Assembly (NCBI GenBank): GCA_041906185.1
Contig: JAYRJQ010000020.1
Location: 43,390-107,389, forward strand
Source: Roseateles_B sp041906185
Lineage (GTDB): Bacteria; Pseudomonadota; Gammaproteobacteria; Burkholderiales; Burkholderiaceae_C
DNA length: 64,000 nt
Direction of reading: 5' to 3'
Positions 22,519 to 30,850 of the stretch are shown piece after piece (the first letter of the stretch is position 1; each line of letters begins with the position of its first letter). Both the position numbers and the translations under genes were made by a program. Under the pieces are notes generated by a model. It did not search any database and was not told where the DNA came from. It worked only from the letters and a program-made list of their open reading frames with translations.

Positions 22519-23955
22519 TCATGGACCCCAGCCGCCGGGGAGGCGGATCCAGGTGCCCAGCTGGTCGGCCATCGTCCGCAACACCGAAGCGCTGTAGACG
22601 AGCTGGACCTGCCCGGCCAGCTCGCTGGACTCGGCGCTGAGCACCGCTCCGTCAATCCGAAGGGCGGGCCCCGACGCCTGCAGGCGGCTGGAGCCTTGGC
22701 TGTACAGGAGCCCTGTGATCTGCACAGGGGCGTCCAGGTCAAGGGCGGCGTCGCAGATGAGCAGCACGGGGCGCTCGAGTCGGCCAAGGATCACCGGGGT
22801 CCTGAGGCGCAGGGGGCCTCGGATCCAGAGCCAGTGCTGACCTGCTCGCACCCGCGCTGCGAGCACGGGACTGCAGTCCGCCTCGACGCTGCAATCCACG
22901 GTGGCAACGCCGGGCTGGACCCGGTAGGCGGCTGGAGGCAGTCCGAAGAAGCGCTGGAAGAAGGCATCGGGGGCCATGGCAAGTTCAGGATCGTCGGAGC
23001 GAGACAGCGAGGCCGTAGCGCTGCCCGGGGGACCCTGGAGATGCCCCTCGGCGCCGCGGACGTGGCCGCCGGCCTGCACGGCCCAGGCGCCATGCGCGTC
23101 CGGTGGCATCGCCAGACCTGCAGGCGCATCCGCGAGGCTGCCCAGGTCGATGGCCGCCCTGGCGACCAAGGCACTGCCGGGCAGGCGCGGCAGCGCGGAG
23201 GCCAGCACGACGAGCTGGGACTGGACCGACGCCGGGAGGGGGCTCGAGGCCGGCAAATCGGACACCCTGCAGCCGAGCTGACCCCGCGCGCAGGACTGCA
23301 CCACCAATCGCATGGTGCGGCGGCGCCAGCGCGCTGCATCGGGCCGCTCCAGTCCCTGGATGGCCAGGCTGAAGCCGGGGTGGAGCTCGGGCGAGGGTAG
23401 GCGGCTGTCCGGCAGGGGCGGCGGGTGGGTGTCACCCAGTTCAGCGGGCGCTTGCGGTGGCTGACGTGGTGCCGGGACCGGTACCAGAAGCGGTTCCAGG
23501 CGCAATGCGTTGAGCAGGTTTGGTGGCGCAGACGGCGGACGCGCCAGGGCGGGCACCGGGCATTGGCAGTGCCAGGCGTCGTCGTCATGGACGCACTGGA
23601 ACTGCCGCCCTTGCCAAGCCGCGCGAACTCGTCGGTGGCCTTTCGTGTCGACCTCAGTCACCTGCGCAAGCATGGGGAGAGCTGCCGAGGGGATGGCATT
23701 GCCTGCCGGCTGGCAATCTTGTGTCAGCGTCGGACCGTTGAGCAACTGCAGCCCCCAGTCCAGGCCGCTCTCGTTAAGGCTCTGGCGCTGCTGGGCCTGC
23801 ACCAGGGCATCGCTGCCGAGCAGATCGCCCAGCAGCAGGCGAGCGCCCAGCACCGTCGTCATTCCCATCAGGAGGAGCAGCACCATGAGGGTTGCCAAGG
23901 TGGCGGCACCGGCATGGCGCCGGGCGCGGCGGAGGAAATGTCCGGTCTTCAGCAT
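22519..23955 (-). CDS. pilX: PilX-like minor pilin, C-terminally extended
   Basis: This is 478 residues from the ATG at 23955, which overlaps the pilW stop by 7 bases. After HAG comes AATLATLMVLLLLMGMTTVLGARLLL, the PilX-type helix without Glu5. Early motifs (NESGLDWGLQLLNG) match the PilX region after the helix. The rest is unusually long and Pro/Ala-rich, with a C-terminal stretch of short beta-like repeats (PVQITGLLYSQG, RIDGAVLSAESSELAG) that recalls a polymer-surface domain. It should be a minor pilin, with an unknown extra domain. Confidence 0.65.
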   Translation of the reverse strand: MLKTGHFLRRARRHAGAATLATLMVLLLLMGMTTVLGARLLLGDLLGSDALVQAQQRQSLNESGLDWGLQLLNGPTLTQDCQPAGNAIPSAALPMLAQVTEVDTKGHRRVRAAWQGRQFQCVHDDDAWHCQCPVPALARPPSAPPNLLNALRLEPLLVPVPAPRQPPQAPAELGDTHPPPLPDSRLPSPELHPGFSLAIQGLERPDAARWRRRTMRLVVQSCARGQLGCRVSDLPASSPLPASVQSQLVVLASALPRLPGSALVARAAIDLGSLADAPAGLAMPPDAHGAWAVQAGGHVRGAEGHLQGPPGSATASLSRSDDPELAMAPDAFFQRFFGLPPAAYRVQPGVATVDCSVEADCSPVLAARVRAGQHWLWIRGPLRLRTPVILGRLERPVLLICDAALDLDAPVQITGLLYSQGSSRLQASGPALRIDGAVLSAESSELAGQVQLVYSASVLRTMADQLGTWIRLPGGWGP

Positions 23956-24737
23956 GATGCAGGCGCCAGTTCGAGGTGATCGTTGCGGACATGCACGGTG
24001 CTGTGCAGGCTGCGCACCGCGGAGGCGTCCAGAAGGGACTGGCCGGTGAGCTCCACCTCGACAAGCTGCCCGTGCAGGCCTGCAATGCAAGGGGGCGCCC
24101 CACCCGGGCAAGAGCAGCTCGCCGCTGCCAGTGGATGCCTGTCGAGATGCACGAACAGGCGGGTGAAGCGCACGGTGTTGCCGTCATTCCAAGGTTGCCA
24201 GCTCCGCTCCAGCAGGTACTGCAGCTGCCCCTGTCGTAGGCGAAAGCCACGATCGACACGCCGCTGGCTGGCGTCAGCGTCCACCCGATCAAAGCGGACC
24301 AGGAGACCGTTGCCAGGGGTGGCGGGGGGCACCGGTGCGCCATCCAGCAGCACGTCCAGCATGGGCGCCGCGCCTGGCGCCCTGGGCTCGGTGCCAGGCT
24401 CCGGGACGAACTCATGCGCTTCGAGTGCCGCTCCGGCCCGGCGGATCTCCAGCTGCATCAGGGACATGGCGTTGCGGAGATCCTGCTGCAGCAGCGTTTC
24501 GGCGAGGAGGTGCTTGTGCTCCCGCAGCTGGCTCAGCATCAACCCTCCCGCGGTGGCGCACAGGAAGAGAGCCAGCGCCATGCCCAGCAGCAGGTCCACG
24601 AGGGTCAGGCCGGCTTGCGCGCCGCGGCCTGCCCAGGACCGGCGGGGAAACGCCTGTGCCTGAGGCCGCCCGGCGGCATGGAGGCCTCCGCTTGCGGCTG
24701 CTCTTGGCGAGCCTTTGCCATTGTTGAGACCGTTCAT
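23949..24737 (-). CDS. pilW: PilW-like minor prepilin
   Basis: This prepilin of about 262 residues has a processing site Gln-Ala-Gly before LTLVDLLLGMALALFLCATAGGL; mature position 5 is Asp instead of Glu. The post-helix region (LLQQDLRNAMSLMQLEIRRAGAA) is typical of PilW. The leader is about 42 residues, long for a prepilin. I use the ATG at 24737, which has GAGAG upstream; a GTG at 24749 that overlaps the pilE stop as GTGA is the alternative. Its end overlaps pilX. Confidence 0.7.
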   Translation of the reverse strand: MNGLNNGKGSPRAAASGGLHAAGRPQAQAFPRRSWAGRGAQAGLTLVDLLLGMALALFLCATAGGLMLSQLREHKHLLAETLLQQDLRNAMSLMQLEIRRAGAALEAHEFVPEPGTEPRAPGAAPMLDVLLDGAPVPPATPGNGLLVRFDRVDADASQRRVDRGFRLRQGQLQYLLERSWQPWNDGNTVRFTRLFVHLDRHPLAAASCSCPGGAPPCIAGLHGQLVEVELTGQSLLDASAVRSLHSTVHVRNDHLELAPASC

Positions 24738-24745
24738 GGGCGCTC

Positions 24746-25366
24746 TCACTTTGGCCAGCAGGTGTCAGAGGTGCTGCCGGCGCGATCGATGGCGGTCTGG
24801 CTGAGCTGCTGCCCGTCGAGCATGACGCGCAGCTCGGCGCAGGGCGCGTCGCGCATCTGCGGGCTGCCGGGAAGCGGCGTTGCCACGGCGATGAAGCCTT
24901 GCTGGAAGGGGTCATCGGCGGCGCCGCCCGCATCGGAGGTCGAGAGCCCTCGAAGGCGGATCTCGTAGTGCCGCAGTGGCGGAGCGGCCATGCCCAGTTC
25001 AGCAAGGCTGTAGGCGTAGCGGCGGTGATTGCTTCGGTAGCGAGCCTGGGCGTGAAGCAGGCTGGCGAGCGCTGTCTGGGCTTCGCTGCGGCGGGCCTTG
25101 AATACCTGCGCCTCGAAGCGCGGCCAGGCGAGCACGCACAGCACGAGTGAGATCAACAGGACGATCAGCAGCTCGATCAGCGTGAAGCCTCGCGCCTGCG
25201 GCAGTGCCGCGAGGTGCCGCTGCGGACGTGGGGGCGTCGGGCCCGGCATCGCGGTGGCAGCTTGCGAAGTGGGGGCGGAAGTGGGGGCGGACGTGGGGGA
25301 CGGGGCCCGAGCCCGGATCAGCCGGGCCATGGGAGTGACAGAAATGAGCGAAGCAAACTTGTTCAT
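24746..25366 (-). CDS. pilE: PilE-like prepilin with a 60-residue leader
   Basis: This 206-residue protein has processing site Ala-Arg-Gly before FTLIELLIVLLISLVLCVLAWPRFE, with intact Glu5. The body has the ARYRSNHRRYAYSLAELGM region and C-terminal Cys (CAELRV and TCW) as in PilE-type minor pilins. The ATG at 25366 has AGGAG at 6 bases spacing, so the ribosome-binding site supports a leader of about 60 residues rich in Ser, Pro and Thr. A short leader from an internal ATG at 25249 is possible but has no such site. Confidence 0.7.
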   Translation of the reverse strand: MNKFASLISVTPMARLIRARAPSPTSAPTSAPTSQAATAMPGPTPPRPQRHLAALPQARGFTLIELLIVLLISLVLCVLAWPRFEAQVFKARRSEAQTALASLLHAQARYRSNHRRYAYSLAELGMAAPPLRHYEIRLRGLSTSDAGGAADDPFQQGFIAVATPLPGSPQMRDAPCAELRVMLDGQQLSQTAIDRAGSTSDTCWPK

Positions 25367-25385
25367 GGGGCGCTCCTGCAGACCG

Positions 25386-26009
25386 TCAGGCGGCTGCGCC
25401 GCTGCAAGGAGGGAGCGGACGCAAGGCCCAGCCCTGCGCGCAGGATCGGACGCGCCCGGCAGGCCTGACCACGTACCAGATGCCGCGGCCTGAGCGGGGT
25501 TCCTCGACGCGGAAGGTCCCGGCGCTGGTCACGAAGCCCTCGCCGGCATGCAGGGTGATGCCGGGTACGTTGGCGGCGATCCGTGTGTGGCTGCTGCTGG
25601 CGATCCAGCGGAAGCGCAGCGGGTGAGCGTCGCCATCGCACTGGGCGGCGGTGGGCGAGCAGCGACAGCGGTCATCGGCCGCCCCGTGCAGGATGTAGCA
25701 ACTGCCACCGGGGGACCCCAGGACGCTCAGGCGCAGCGATTGCTGGCCCCCGATGGCCAAGCTGCGAGCCAGCTGCAGGTCGTGCGAGAAGTCCGAGGCG
25801 AGCACCTGCAGTCGATGCTGCTGGATCGATGCCTGGAACGAAGGCAGGGCGATGAGGCCCACGATGGCCAGCACGGCCACGCAGAGCAGGGCGTTGATCA
25901 GTGTGAAGCCCTGCCAGACACGGCGGGCGGGCCGTTCGCGAAGGCGTGGACGGCTAACGAGTGCGCGAGCGCAGAGGCGGGAGCATGGGGGCAGGTGATC
26001 GGGTCGCAT
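25386..26009 (-). CDS. fimT: FimT/FimU-like (GspH) minor prepilin
   Basis: This 207-residue GspH-family protein has processing site Trp-Gln-Gly before FTLINALLCVAVLAIVGLIALPSF. Mature position 5 is Asn instead of the conserved Glu. The helix continues into SIQQHRLQVLASDFSHDLQLARSLAIGG, the GspH/FimT signature. A GAAGG lies 7 bases before the ATG. It is the first gene of a five-gene minor pilin cluster (fimT, pilE, pilW, pilX, pilV). No pilY1 gene follows. Confidence 0.72.
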   Translation of the reverse strand: MRPDHLPPCSRLCARALVSRPRLRERPARRVWQGFTLINALLCVAVLAIVGLIALPSFQASIQQHRLQVLASDFSHDLQLARSLAIGGQQSLRLSVLGSPGGSCYILHGAADDRCRCSPTAAQCDGDAHPLRFRWIASSSHTRIAANVPGITLHAGEGFVTSAGTFRVEEPRSGRGIWYVVRPAGRVRSCAQGWALRPLPPCSGAAA

Positions 26010-26137
26010 GACGGGCCTTCGTGAGTGAAGGCTTGTCAGCGTAGGGATCCCGCGTCACGGACGCATCCGTCCGCCGTGTGATGGGCTCGCCCGTGAATCC
26101 GCAGGGCTGCGGATGAATCCTGGGCAGCCGGGGTCGG

Positions 26138-26581
26138 TCAGATGTCCCGGATCAGCTGCCTGAACTCGTCGACGTCCTCGAAGCTGCGGTAGACCGAGGC
26201 GAAGCGGACGTAGGCGACCTTGTCGATGCGCTTGAGCTCGCGCATGACCAGCTCGCCGAGCTTGGTGGACGGAATCTCCCGCGCACCGCTGGTGAGGAGC
26301 TTGTCCTGGATGCGCTCCAGGGCAGCATCGATCTGCTCGATGCTCACTGGCCGCTTTCGCAGGGCCAGCTGCATGGAGGCGCGCAGCTTGGCGGGGTCGA
26401 AGTCGGCACGGGTACCGTCCTTCTTGACCACCGCGGGCAACGCGATTTCCGCGCGCTCATAGGTGGTGAAGCGCTTGTCGCAGCTCAGGCAGCGCCGCCG
26501 ACGGCGCACCACATCGCCCTCATCCGACTCGCGGGTCTCGGCGACCTGGGTTTCGTGATGGGAACAGAAAGGGCAGCGCAT
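26138..26581 (-). CDS. nrdR: NrdR, ribonucleotide reductase transcriptional repressor
   Basis: This 147-residue protein has a zinc ribbon with Cys 3, 6, 31 and 34 (MRCPFC, CLSC) and an ATP-cone domain (PAVVKKDGTRADFDPAKLRASM...YVRFASVYRSFEDVDEFRQ). It binds NrdR boxes before nrd genes depending on ATP/dATP. It follows glyA after 15 bases, the conserved glyA-nrdR pair. Confidence 0.96.
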   Translation of the reverse strand: MRCPFCSHHETQVAETRESDEGDVVRRRRRCLSCDKRFTTYERAEIALPAVVKKDGTRADFDPAKLRASMQLALRKRPVSIEQIDAALERIQDKLLTSGAREIPSTKLGELVMRELKRIDKVAYVRFASVYRSFEDVDEFRQLIRDI

Positions 26582-26596
26582 CGGCGGCGGACCGGC

Positions 26597-27847
26597 TTAG
26601 CGGTAGACGGGGAACTGGCGGGTCAGCGCGGCGACCTTCTCGCGCACCGTGGCCAGGTTGGCTTCGTCGTGCGGCTTGTCCAGCACGTCGGCGATCAGGT
26701 GGGCCGTGGCGCGCACCTGCTCCTCCTTGAAGCCGCGCGTGGTCATGGCCGGCGTGCCCAGGCGGATGCCGCTGGTGACCATGGGCTTCTGCGGATCGTT
26801 GGGGATGCCGTTCTTGTTGCAGGTCATGTGGGCGGCGCCCAGGATGGCCTCGGCTTCCTTGCCGGTCAGGCCCTTGGGGCGCAGGTCCACCAGCATGACG
26901 TGGCTCTCGGTACCACCCGACACGATGCGCAGGCCGCGTTCGATCAGGGTCTCCGCCAGGACCTTGGCATTCTTGACCACCTGCTCCTGGTAGGCCTTGA
27001 ACTCGGGCGACAGCGCTTCCTTGAAGGCCACAGCCTTGCCGGCGATGACGTGCATCAGCGGGCCGCCCTGGATGCCGGGGAAGATCGCCGAGTTGATCTT
27101 CTTGGCGATGTCTTCGTTGTTGGTGAGGATGATGCCGCCGCGCGGGCCACGCAGACTCTTGTGCGTGGTGGAGGTCACGACGTCGGCATGCGGCAGCGGG
27201 TTGGGGTACACGCCGGCGGCGATCAGGCCGGCGTAGTGGGCCATGTCCACCATGAAGTAGGCGCCGATCTCCTTGGCGATCTTGCCGAAGCGCTCGAAGT
27301 CGATGCGCAGGGGGTAGGCGGAGGCACCGGCGATGATCAGCTTGGGCTTGTGCTCGCGGGCGATGCGCTCCATGGCGTCATAGTCGATGGCTTCGTTGGC
27401 ATCGAGACCATAGGAGACAACCTTGAACCACTTGCCGGACATGTTCAGCGGCATGCCGTGGGTCAGGTGGCCGCCTTCGGCGAGGCTCATGCCCATGATG
27501 GTGTCGCCGGGCTGCAGCAGGCCGAAGAACACGCCCTGGTTGGCCTGGGAGCCGGAGTTGGGCTGCACGTTGGCGAACTGGGCACCGAAGAGTTGCTTCA
27601 GGCGGTCGATGGCCAGCTGCTCGACGACGTCGACGTATTCGCAGCCGCCGTAGTAGCGCTTGCCGGGGTAGCCCTCGGCGTACTTGTTGGTCAGCTGGCT
27701 GCCCTGGGCCTGCATGACGGCCGGCGAGGTGTAGTTCTCGGAGGCGATCAGCTCGATGTGCTCTTCCTGACGCTGGTTCTCGTTCTGGATGGCGGTCCAG
27801 AGGTCGGGATCGATGGCGGCCAGGGTGGATTGGGTGCGGTCGAACAT
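26597..27847 (-). CDS. glyA: Serine hydroxymethyltransferase
   Basis: This is 416 residues, the usual length. Landmarks include ENYTSPAVMQAQGSQLTNKYAEGYPGKRYYGG, the substrate loop GHLTHG, and VVTSTTHKSLRGPRGG with the PLP Lys after the Thr run. It interconverts serine and glycine with one-carbon transfer to tetrahydrofolate. A ZTP riboswitch precedes it on the same strand, tying expression to the purine/folate alarmone Z. Confidence 0.97.
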   Translation of the reverse strand: MFDRTQSTLAAIDPDLWTAIQNENQRQEEHIELIASENYTSPAVMQAQGSQLTNKYAEGYPGKRYYGGCEYVDVVEQLAIDRLKQLFGAQFANVQPNSGSQANQGVFFGLLQPGDTIMGMSLAEGGHLTHGMPLNMSGKWFKVVSYGLDANEAIDYDAMERIAREHKPKLIIAGASAYPLRIDFERFGKIAKEIGAYFMVDMAHYAGLIAAGVYPNPLPHADVVTSTTHKSLRGPRGGIILTNNEDIAKKINSAIFPGIQGGPLMHVIAGKAVAFKEALSPEFKAYQEQVVKNAKVLAETLIERGLRIVSGGTESHVMLVDLRPKGLTGKEAEAILGAAHMTCNKNGIPNDPQKPMVTSGIRLGTPAMTTRGFKEEQVRATAHLIADVLDKPHDEANLATVREKVAALTRQFPVYR

Positions 27848-27914
27848 GGTGTCAGTGGGAATCTAGGGTTGTAGCCGGGCCCGGACCACAAGACAGCTCC
27901 TTGAAGCTCCTTGC

Positions 27915-28042
27915 TCGGCTGCCCAGGCGAACGGCTGATCTGCCTGCCACCGAGGGTGTGCCGGCAGCCGCGCTCCCCGGTGGTCACCCACCTTGGCCCC
28001 CGAATGTGCAGGGGCATCATCGCCAGTTGCGCGGCCCGTGGA
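27915..28042 (-). promoter_or_regulatory. ZTP (pfl) riboswitch upstream of glyA
   Basis: Read on the minus strand, the region begins with GGGCCGCGCAACTGGCG and continues with a hairpin (CCCCTGCACATTCGGGGG). Next comes GGTGGGTGACCACCGGGGAGCG, a second Cys-poor stem, and finally GCCGTTCGCCTGGGCAGCC. These are the conserved blocks of the pfl/ZTP motif in the right order, which senses ZMP/ZTP and is known upstream of glyA in betaproteobacteria. A TACACT -10 box sits directly upstream at 28042-28047 (minus). The 68 bases between the aptamer and the ATG contain two AAGGAGCT copies, so control is probably at translation or early termination. A covariance-model scan would settle it. Confidence 0.85.
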
Positions 28043-28107
28043 GTGTAGCGGGTCCGGCCCGGGGGCTGGGGCGTCATTGCGCACCTGCAAGGTCGGACAG
28101 AAATGAC

Positions 28108-28137
28108 AAAAAGCCCCGACCGGTGCGGCTGGGGCTT
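28108..28137 (-). terminator. Rho-independent terminator after the lytic transglycosylase gene
   Basis: On the minus strand the hairpin AAGCCCC...GGGGCTT is followed by TTTTT (A-run at 28108-28112 on the plus strand). It lies 46 bases after the stop at 28183 and separates that gene from the glyA promoter. Confidence 0.8.
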
Positions 28138-28182
28138 CTCTGGGGTGCCGGACTGGTCCGGCCGGGCCAGGCGCGGCGGGTG

Positions 28183-29019
28183 TCAGTGCAGCAGCGCGAC
28201 CTGCTGAGGTGCCGACGAGGCCATGGGGGCCTGCGGCTCAGCCGCCGGACGCGGCGTGGGCGAGCGGCCGGCGGCCACGGCCTTCAGCTGCTCATGCTCG
28301 TTGAGCACGCGGCCCGCGTAGCCCGCGTCGTCGCTCAGGTTGGCGGCGCCCACGTAGTACTTGAGCCCATCCTCGAGGCTGCCGCCCCGCTGGATGCACT
28401 CCTTGAGCACCTGCACCCCGACGCGCAGGTTGGTGACCGGGTCGAAGGCCGCATGGGTGCCGCCGAAGGCCTCGTACTTGTCGTCATGAACGCGCGTCAT
28501 GACCTGCATGAGGCCCTGCGCACCCACCGTGCTCTGGGCAAACGGATTGAAGCCGGACTCCACGGCCATGATGGCGAGGATGAGCGTGGGCTCGACCTTG
28601 GCCTTCTGGCCCACGACCCAGGCCTCCTGCACCAGCCGGGCGACCGGTTCCGGCGCCACCTTGTAGCGGCGGGCCAGCCATTGCGCCACGGCGGCCTGCG
28701 GGCGGCTGAGCTCCTTGGGGTTGATGGCGGTCGCGCGCTGGATGGCGCTTGGGTCGCTCAGCGTGTTCAGCACATCGCCACTCGCTTCTGCGCGGGCTTC
28801 CTGGCGGGCACTGAGCCAGCCGAGCGTCTGGCTCTCCAGTTGGTGACGCAGATCGGCCTGGCTGGCAAACGTGGCCAGCACGGCGACAACGGCAAGGCCC
28901 AGCAGGGCCAGGGTGTTGTGACTGACGACCAGCAATCCCTGGCCGATGTCCTTGAGAAACACCTCGGTCGCGATGCGGGCATGGCGTCCGAGGTTCAACA
29001 GGTTAGCTTGCGCTGTCAT
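28183..29019 (-). CDS. Membrane-anchored lytic transglycosylase (SLT domain)
   Basis: This is 278 residues from the ATG at 29019, which has AGGAG 5 bases upstream. It has one N-terminal transmembrane helix (about 35-53), then a helical linker. The SLT domain follows with the catalytic Glu154 in IMAVESGFNPFAQS, then VGAQGLMQVM and the C-terminal LKYYVGAAN that corresponds to the usual YNAG/NYG substrate motif. It cleaves peptidoglycan glycosidic bonds. The tail is Pro/Ala-rich. It is probably involved in wall remodelling; no partner genes are adjacent. Confidence 0.88.
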   Translation of the reverse strand: MTAQANLLNLGRHARIATEVFLKDIGQGLLVVSHNTLALLGLAVVAVLATFASQADLRHQLESQTLGWLSARQEARAEASGDVLNTLSDPSAIQRATAINPKELSRPQAAVAQWLARRYKVAPEPVARLVQEAWVVGQKAKVEPTLILAIMAVESGFNPFAQSTVGAQGLMQVMTRVHDDKYEAFGGTHAAFDPVTNLRVGVQVLKECIQRGGSLEDGLKYYVGAANLSDDAGYAGRVLNEHEQLKAVAAGRSPTPRPAAEPQAPMASSAPQQVALLH

Positions 29020-29211
29020 GTGACTCCTTTCTTCTCCGCCCGACCCCCGCCCTTGCTGACGCATGGGGCAGAGACCGACGGTGATAATGGGCCGCCTCGA
29101 AGGCGGGCGGGCTCGAGAGCCCGGCCGCAGGCGGCGTCCATTGGCAGCGATCGTGCGCTTGAACCCTGGAACGGCGCACGGGTTAACCCTTGCTGGTGCA
29201 AGGTTGGCGCG

Positions 29212-29239
29212 ATTCTAAGGACGAAAAATAACCGGTCAA
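29212..29239 (-). promoter_or_regulatory. Sigma-70 promoter for the lytic transglycosylase gene
   Basis: On the minus strand TTGACC (29234-29239) and TAGAAT (29212-29217) are separated by 16 bases, a good match to the housekeeping consensus. The start point would be near 29205, giving a leader of about 185 bases. Confidence 0.65.
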
Positions 29240-29254
29240 GCCTATAAGGGCTTG
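29237..29254. promoter_or_regulatory. Inverted repeat in the divergent lytic transglycosylase/ubiD promoter region
   Basis: CAAGCC-TATAAG-GGCTTG is a perfect 6-bp inverted repeat that overlaps the -35 box of the minus-strand promoter and lies 19 bases before the ubiD start. Its place suggests an operator shared by both genes, though a chance hairpin cannot be excluded. Confidence 0.4.
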
Positions 29255-29272
29255 TCTTAATAACCATCAGTT

Positions 29273-30850
29273 ATGAAATATCGAGACCTGCGGGCCTTTA
29301 TGGCAGGGCTGGAAGCCCAGGGCGAGCTGCTCCGCGTGAAGGATCCCGTGAGCACGCACCTGGAGATGACGGCCCTGTGCGACCGGGTGCTTCGGGCGGA
29401 AGGCCCGGCCCTTCTTTTCGAGAATCCCGTGACCCCCCAAGGTCTTGGGGCCCCCCCCATGCCGGTGCTCGGCAACCTGTTCGGCACCCCGCGGCGGGTG
29501 GCGCTCGGCATGGGCGCCGACAGCCTGTCCGAGCTGCGGGAGGTCGGTCAGCTGCTGGCCAACCTCAAGGAGCCCGAGCCGCCCCGAGGGCTCAAGGACG
29601 CCGGCAAGCTCCTGCAAATGGGCAAGGCACTGTGGGACATGAAGCCGAGCCTCGTGTCGCGCCCGGCGTGCCAGGCCAACATCCTTCAGGGCGATGAGAT
29701 CGACCTCGGGCGACTGCCCATCCAGTACTGCTGGCCGGGGGATGCGGCGCCTCTGCTGACCTGGGGGCTGGTGATCACCCGCGGCCCGCAAGGCGGCGCG
29801 AAGCCACGGCTGCGCCAGAACCTGGGCATCTATCGCCAGCAACTCATCGGGCCGCGCCAGCTCATCATGCGCTGGCTGGCGCACCGAGGGGGCGCGCTCG
29901 ACTTCCGGGACTTTGCGCTTGCCAATCCGGGCCAACCGTTCCCGATCGCCGTGGCGCTGGGCGCTGACCCGGCCACCACGCTGGGTGCCGTCACGCCGGT
30001 GCCGGACAGCCTGTCCGAGTACCAGTTCGCCGGGCTGCTGCGGGGCTCCCGCACCGAGCTGGCCGACACGGCTGTGGGCGAGGGCGGCCGGATGCTGCAG
30101 GTGCCTGCCACGGCGGAGATTATCCTGGAGGGGCACATTCCGCCCGCCGCCCCGGGCTTCGAGGGCCGCAGTGCCCATGGCGTGCCGATCAAGGAGATCA
30201 AGGGCTATCTCCACGCCCTCGAGGGCCCCTATGGCGACCACACCGGCTACTACAACGAGCAGGACTGGTTCCCGGTCTTCGAGGTCCAGCGCCTGACCCA
30301 CCGAGATGACCCGATCTATCACAGCACCTACACCGGGAAGCCGCCGGACGAACCGGCCGTGCTGGGCGTCGCGCTCAACGAGGTCTTCGTGCCCATCCTG
30401 CAGAAGCAGTTTCCGGAGATCGTCGATTTCTACCTGCCTCCGGAAGGCTGCAGCTACCGCATGGCGGTCATTTCCATCCGCAAGAGCTACCCGGGCCACG
30501 CCAAGCGCCTGATGTTCGGCCTGTGGAGCTTCCTGCGGCAATTCATGTACACGAAGTTCATCGTCATCGTGGACGACGACGTCGACGTGCGGGACTGGAA
30601 GGAAGTGGTCTGGGCGATCACGACCCGCATGGACCCGGTCCGGGACACCACGCTGGTGGAGGGCACGCCCATCGACTACCTGGACTTCGCGTCGCCGGTC
30701 AGCGGCCTGGGCGGCAAGATGGGCTTGGACGCCACCAACAAATGGCCGGGGGAGACATCGCGGGAATGGGGCCGGACGATCACGATGCCGGAAGCGGTGC
30801 TGCAGTCCAGCCAGACCCTGTTCGACAAGCTTTTTGGCGGCAAGGGCTGA
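29273..30850 (+). CDS. ubiD: UbiD, 3-octaprenyl-4-hydroxybenzoate carboxy-lyase
   Basis: This is 525 residues, slightly longer than E. coli UbiD (497). The start MKYRDLRAFMAGLEAQGELLRV, the region VTPVPDSLSEYQFAGLLRGSRTEL, EIILEGHIPP with its conserved Glu, and the end IRKSYPGHAKRLMFGLWSFLRQFMYTKFIVIVDDDV are typical of UbiD. It is a prenylated-FMN-dependent decarboxylase in ubiquinone biosynthesis. A structured tail and a terminator follow. Confidence 0.95.
   Translation: MKYRDLRAFMAGLEAQGELLRVKDPVSTHLEMTALCDRVLRAEGPALLFENPVTPQGLGAPPMPVLGNLFGTPRRVALGMGADSLSELREVGQLLANLKEPEPPRGLKDAGKLLQMGKALWDMKPSLVSRPACQANILQGDEIDLGRLPIQYCWPGDAAPLLTWGLVITRGPQGGAKPRLRQNLGIYRQQLIGPRQLIMRWLAHRGGALDFRDFALANPGQPFPIAVALGADPATTLGAVTPVPDSLSEYQFAGLLRGSRTELADTAVGEGGRMLQVPATAEIILEGHIPPAAPGFEGRSAHGVPIKEIKGYLHALEGPYGDHTGYYNEQDWFPVFEVQRLTHRDDPIYHSTYTGKPPDEPAVLGVALNEVFVPILQKQFPEIVDFYLPPEGCSYRMAVISIRKSYPGHAKRLMFGLWSFLRQFMYTKFIVIVDDDVDVRDWKEVVWAITTRMDPVRDTTLVEGTPIDYLDFASPVSGLGGKMGLDATNKWPGETSREWGRTITMPEAVLQSSQTLFDKLFGGKG

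Noticed and set aside
29267..30541. 424-codon open frame on the minus strand opposite ubiD
   Set aside because: Shadow of ubiD; no family features, and ubiD is unambiguous on the plus strand.
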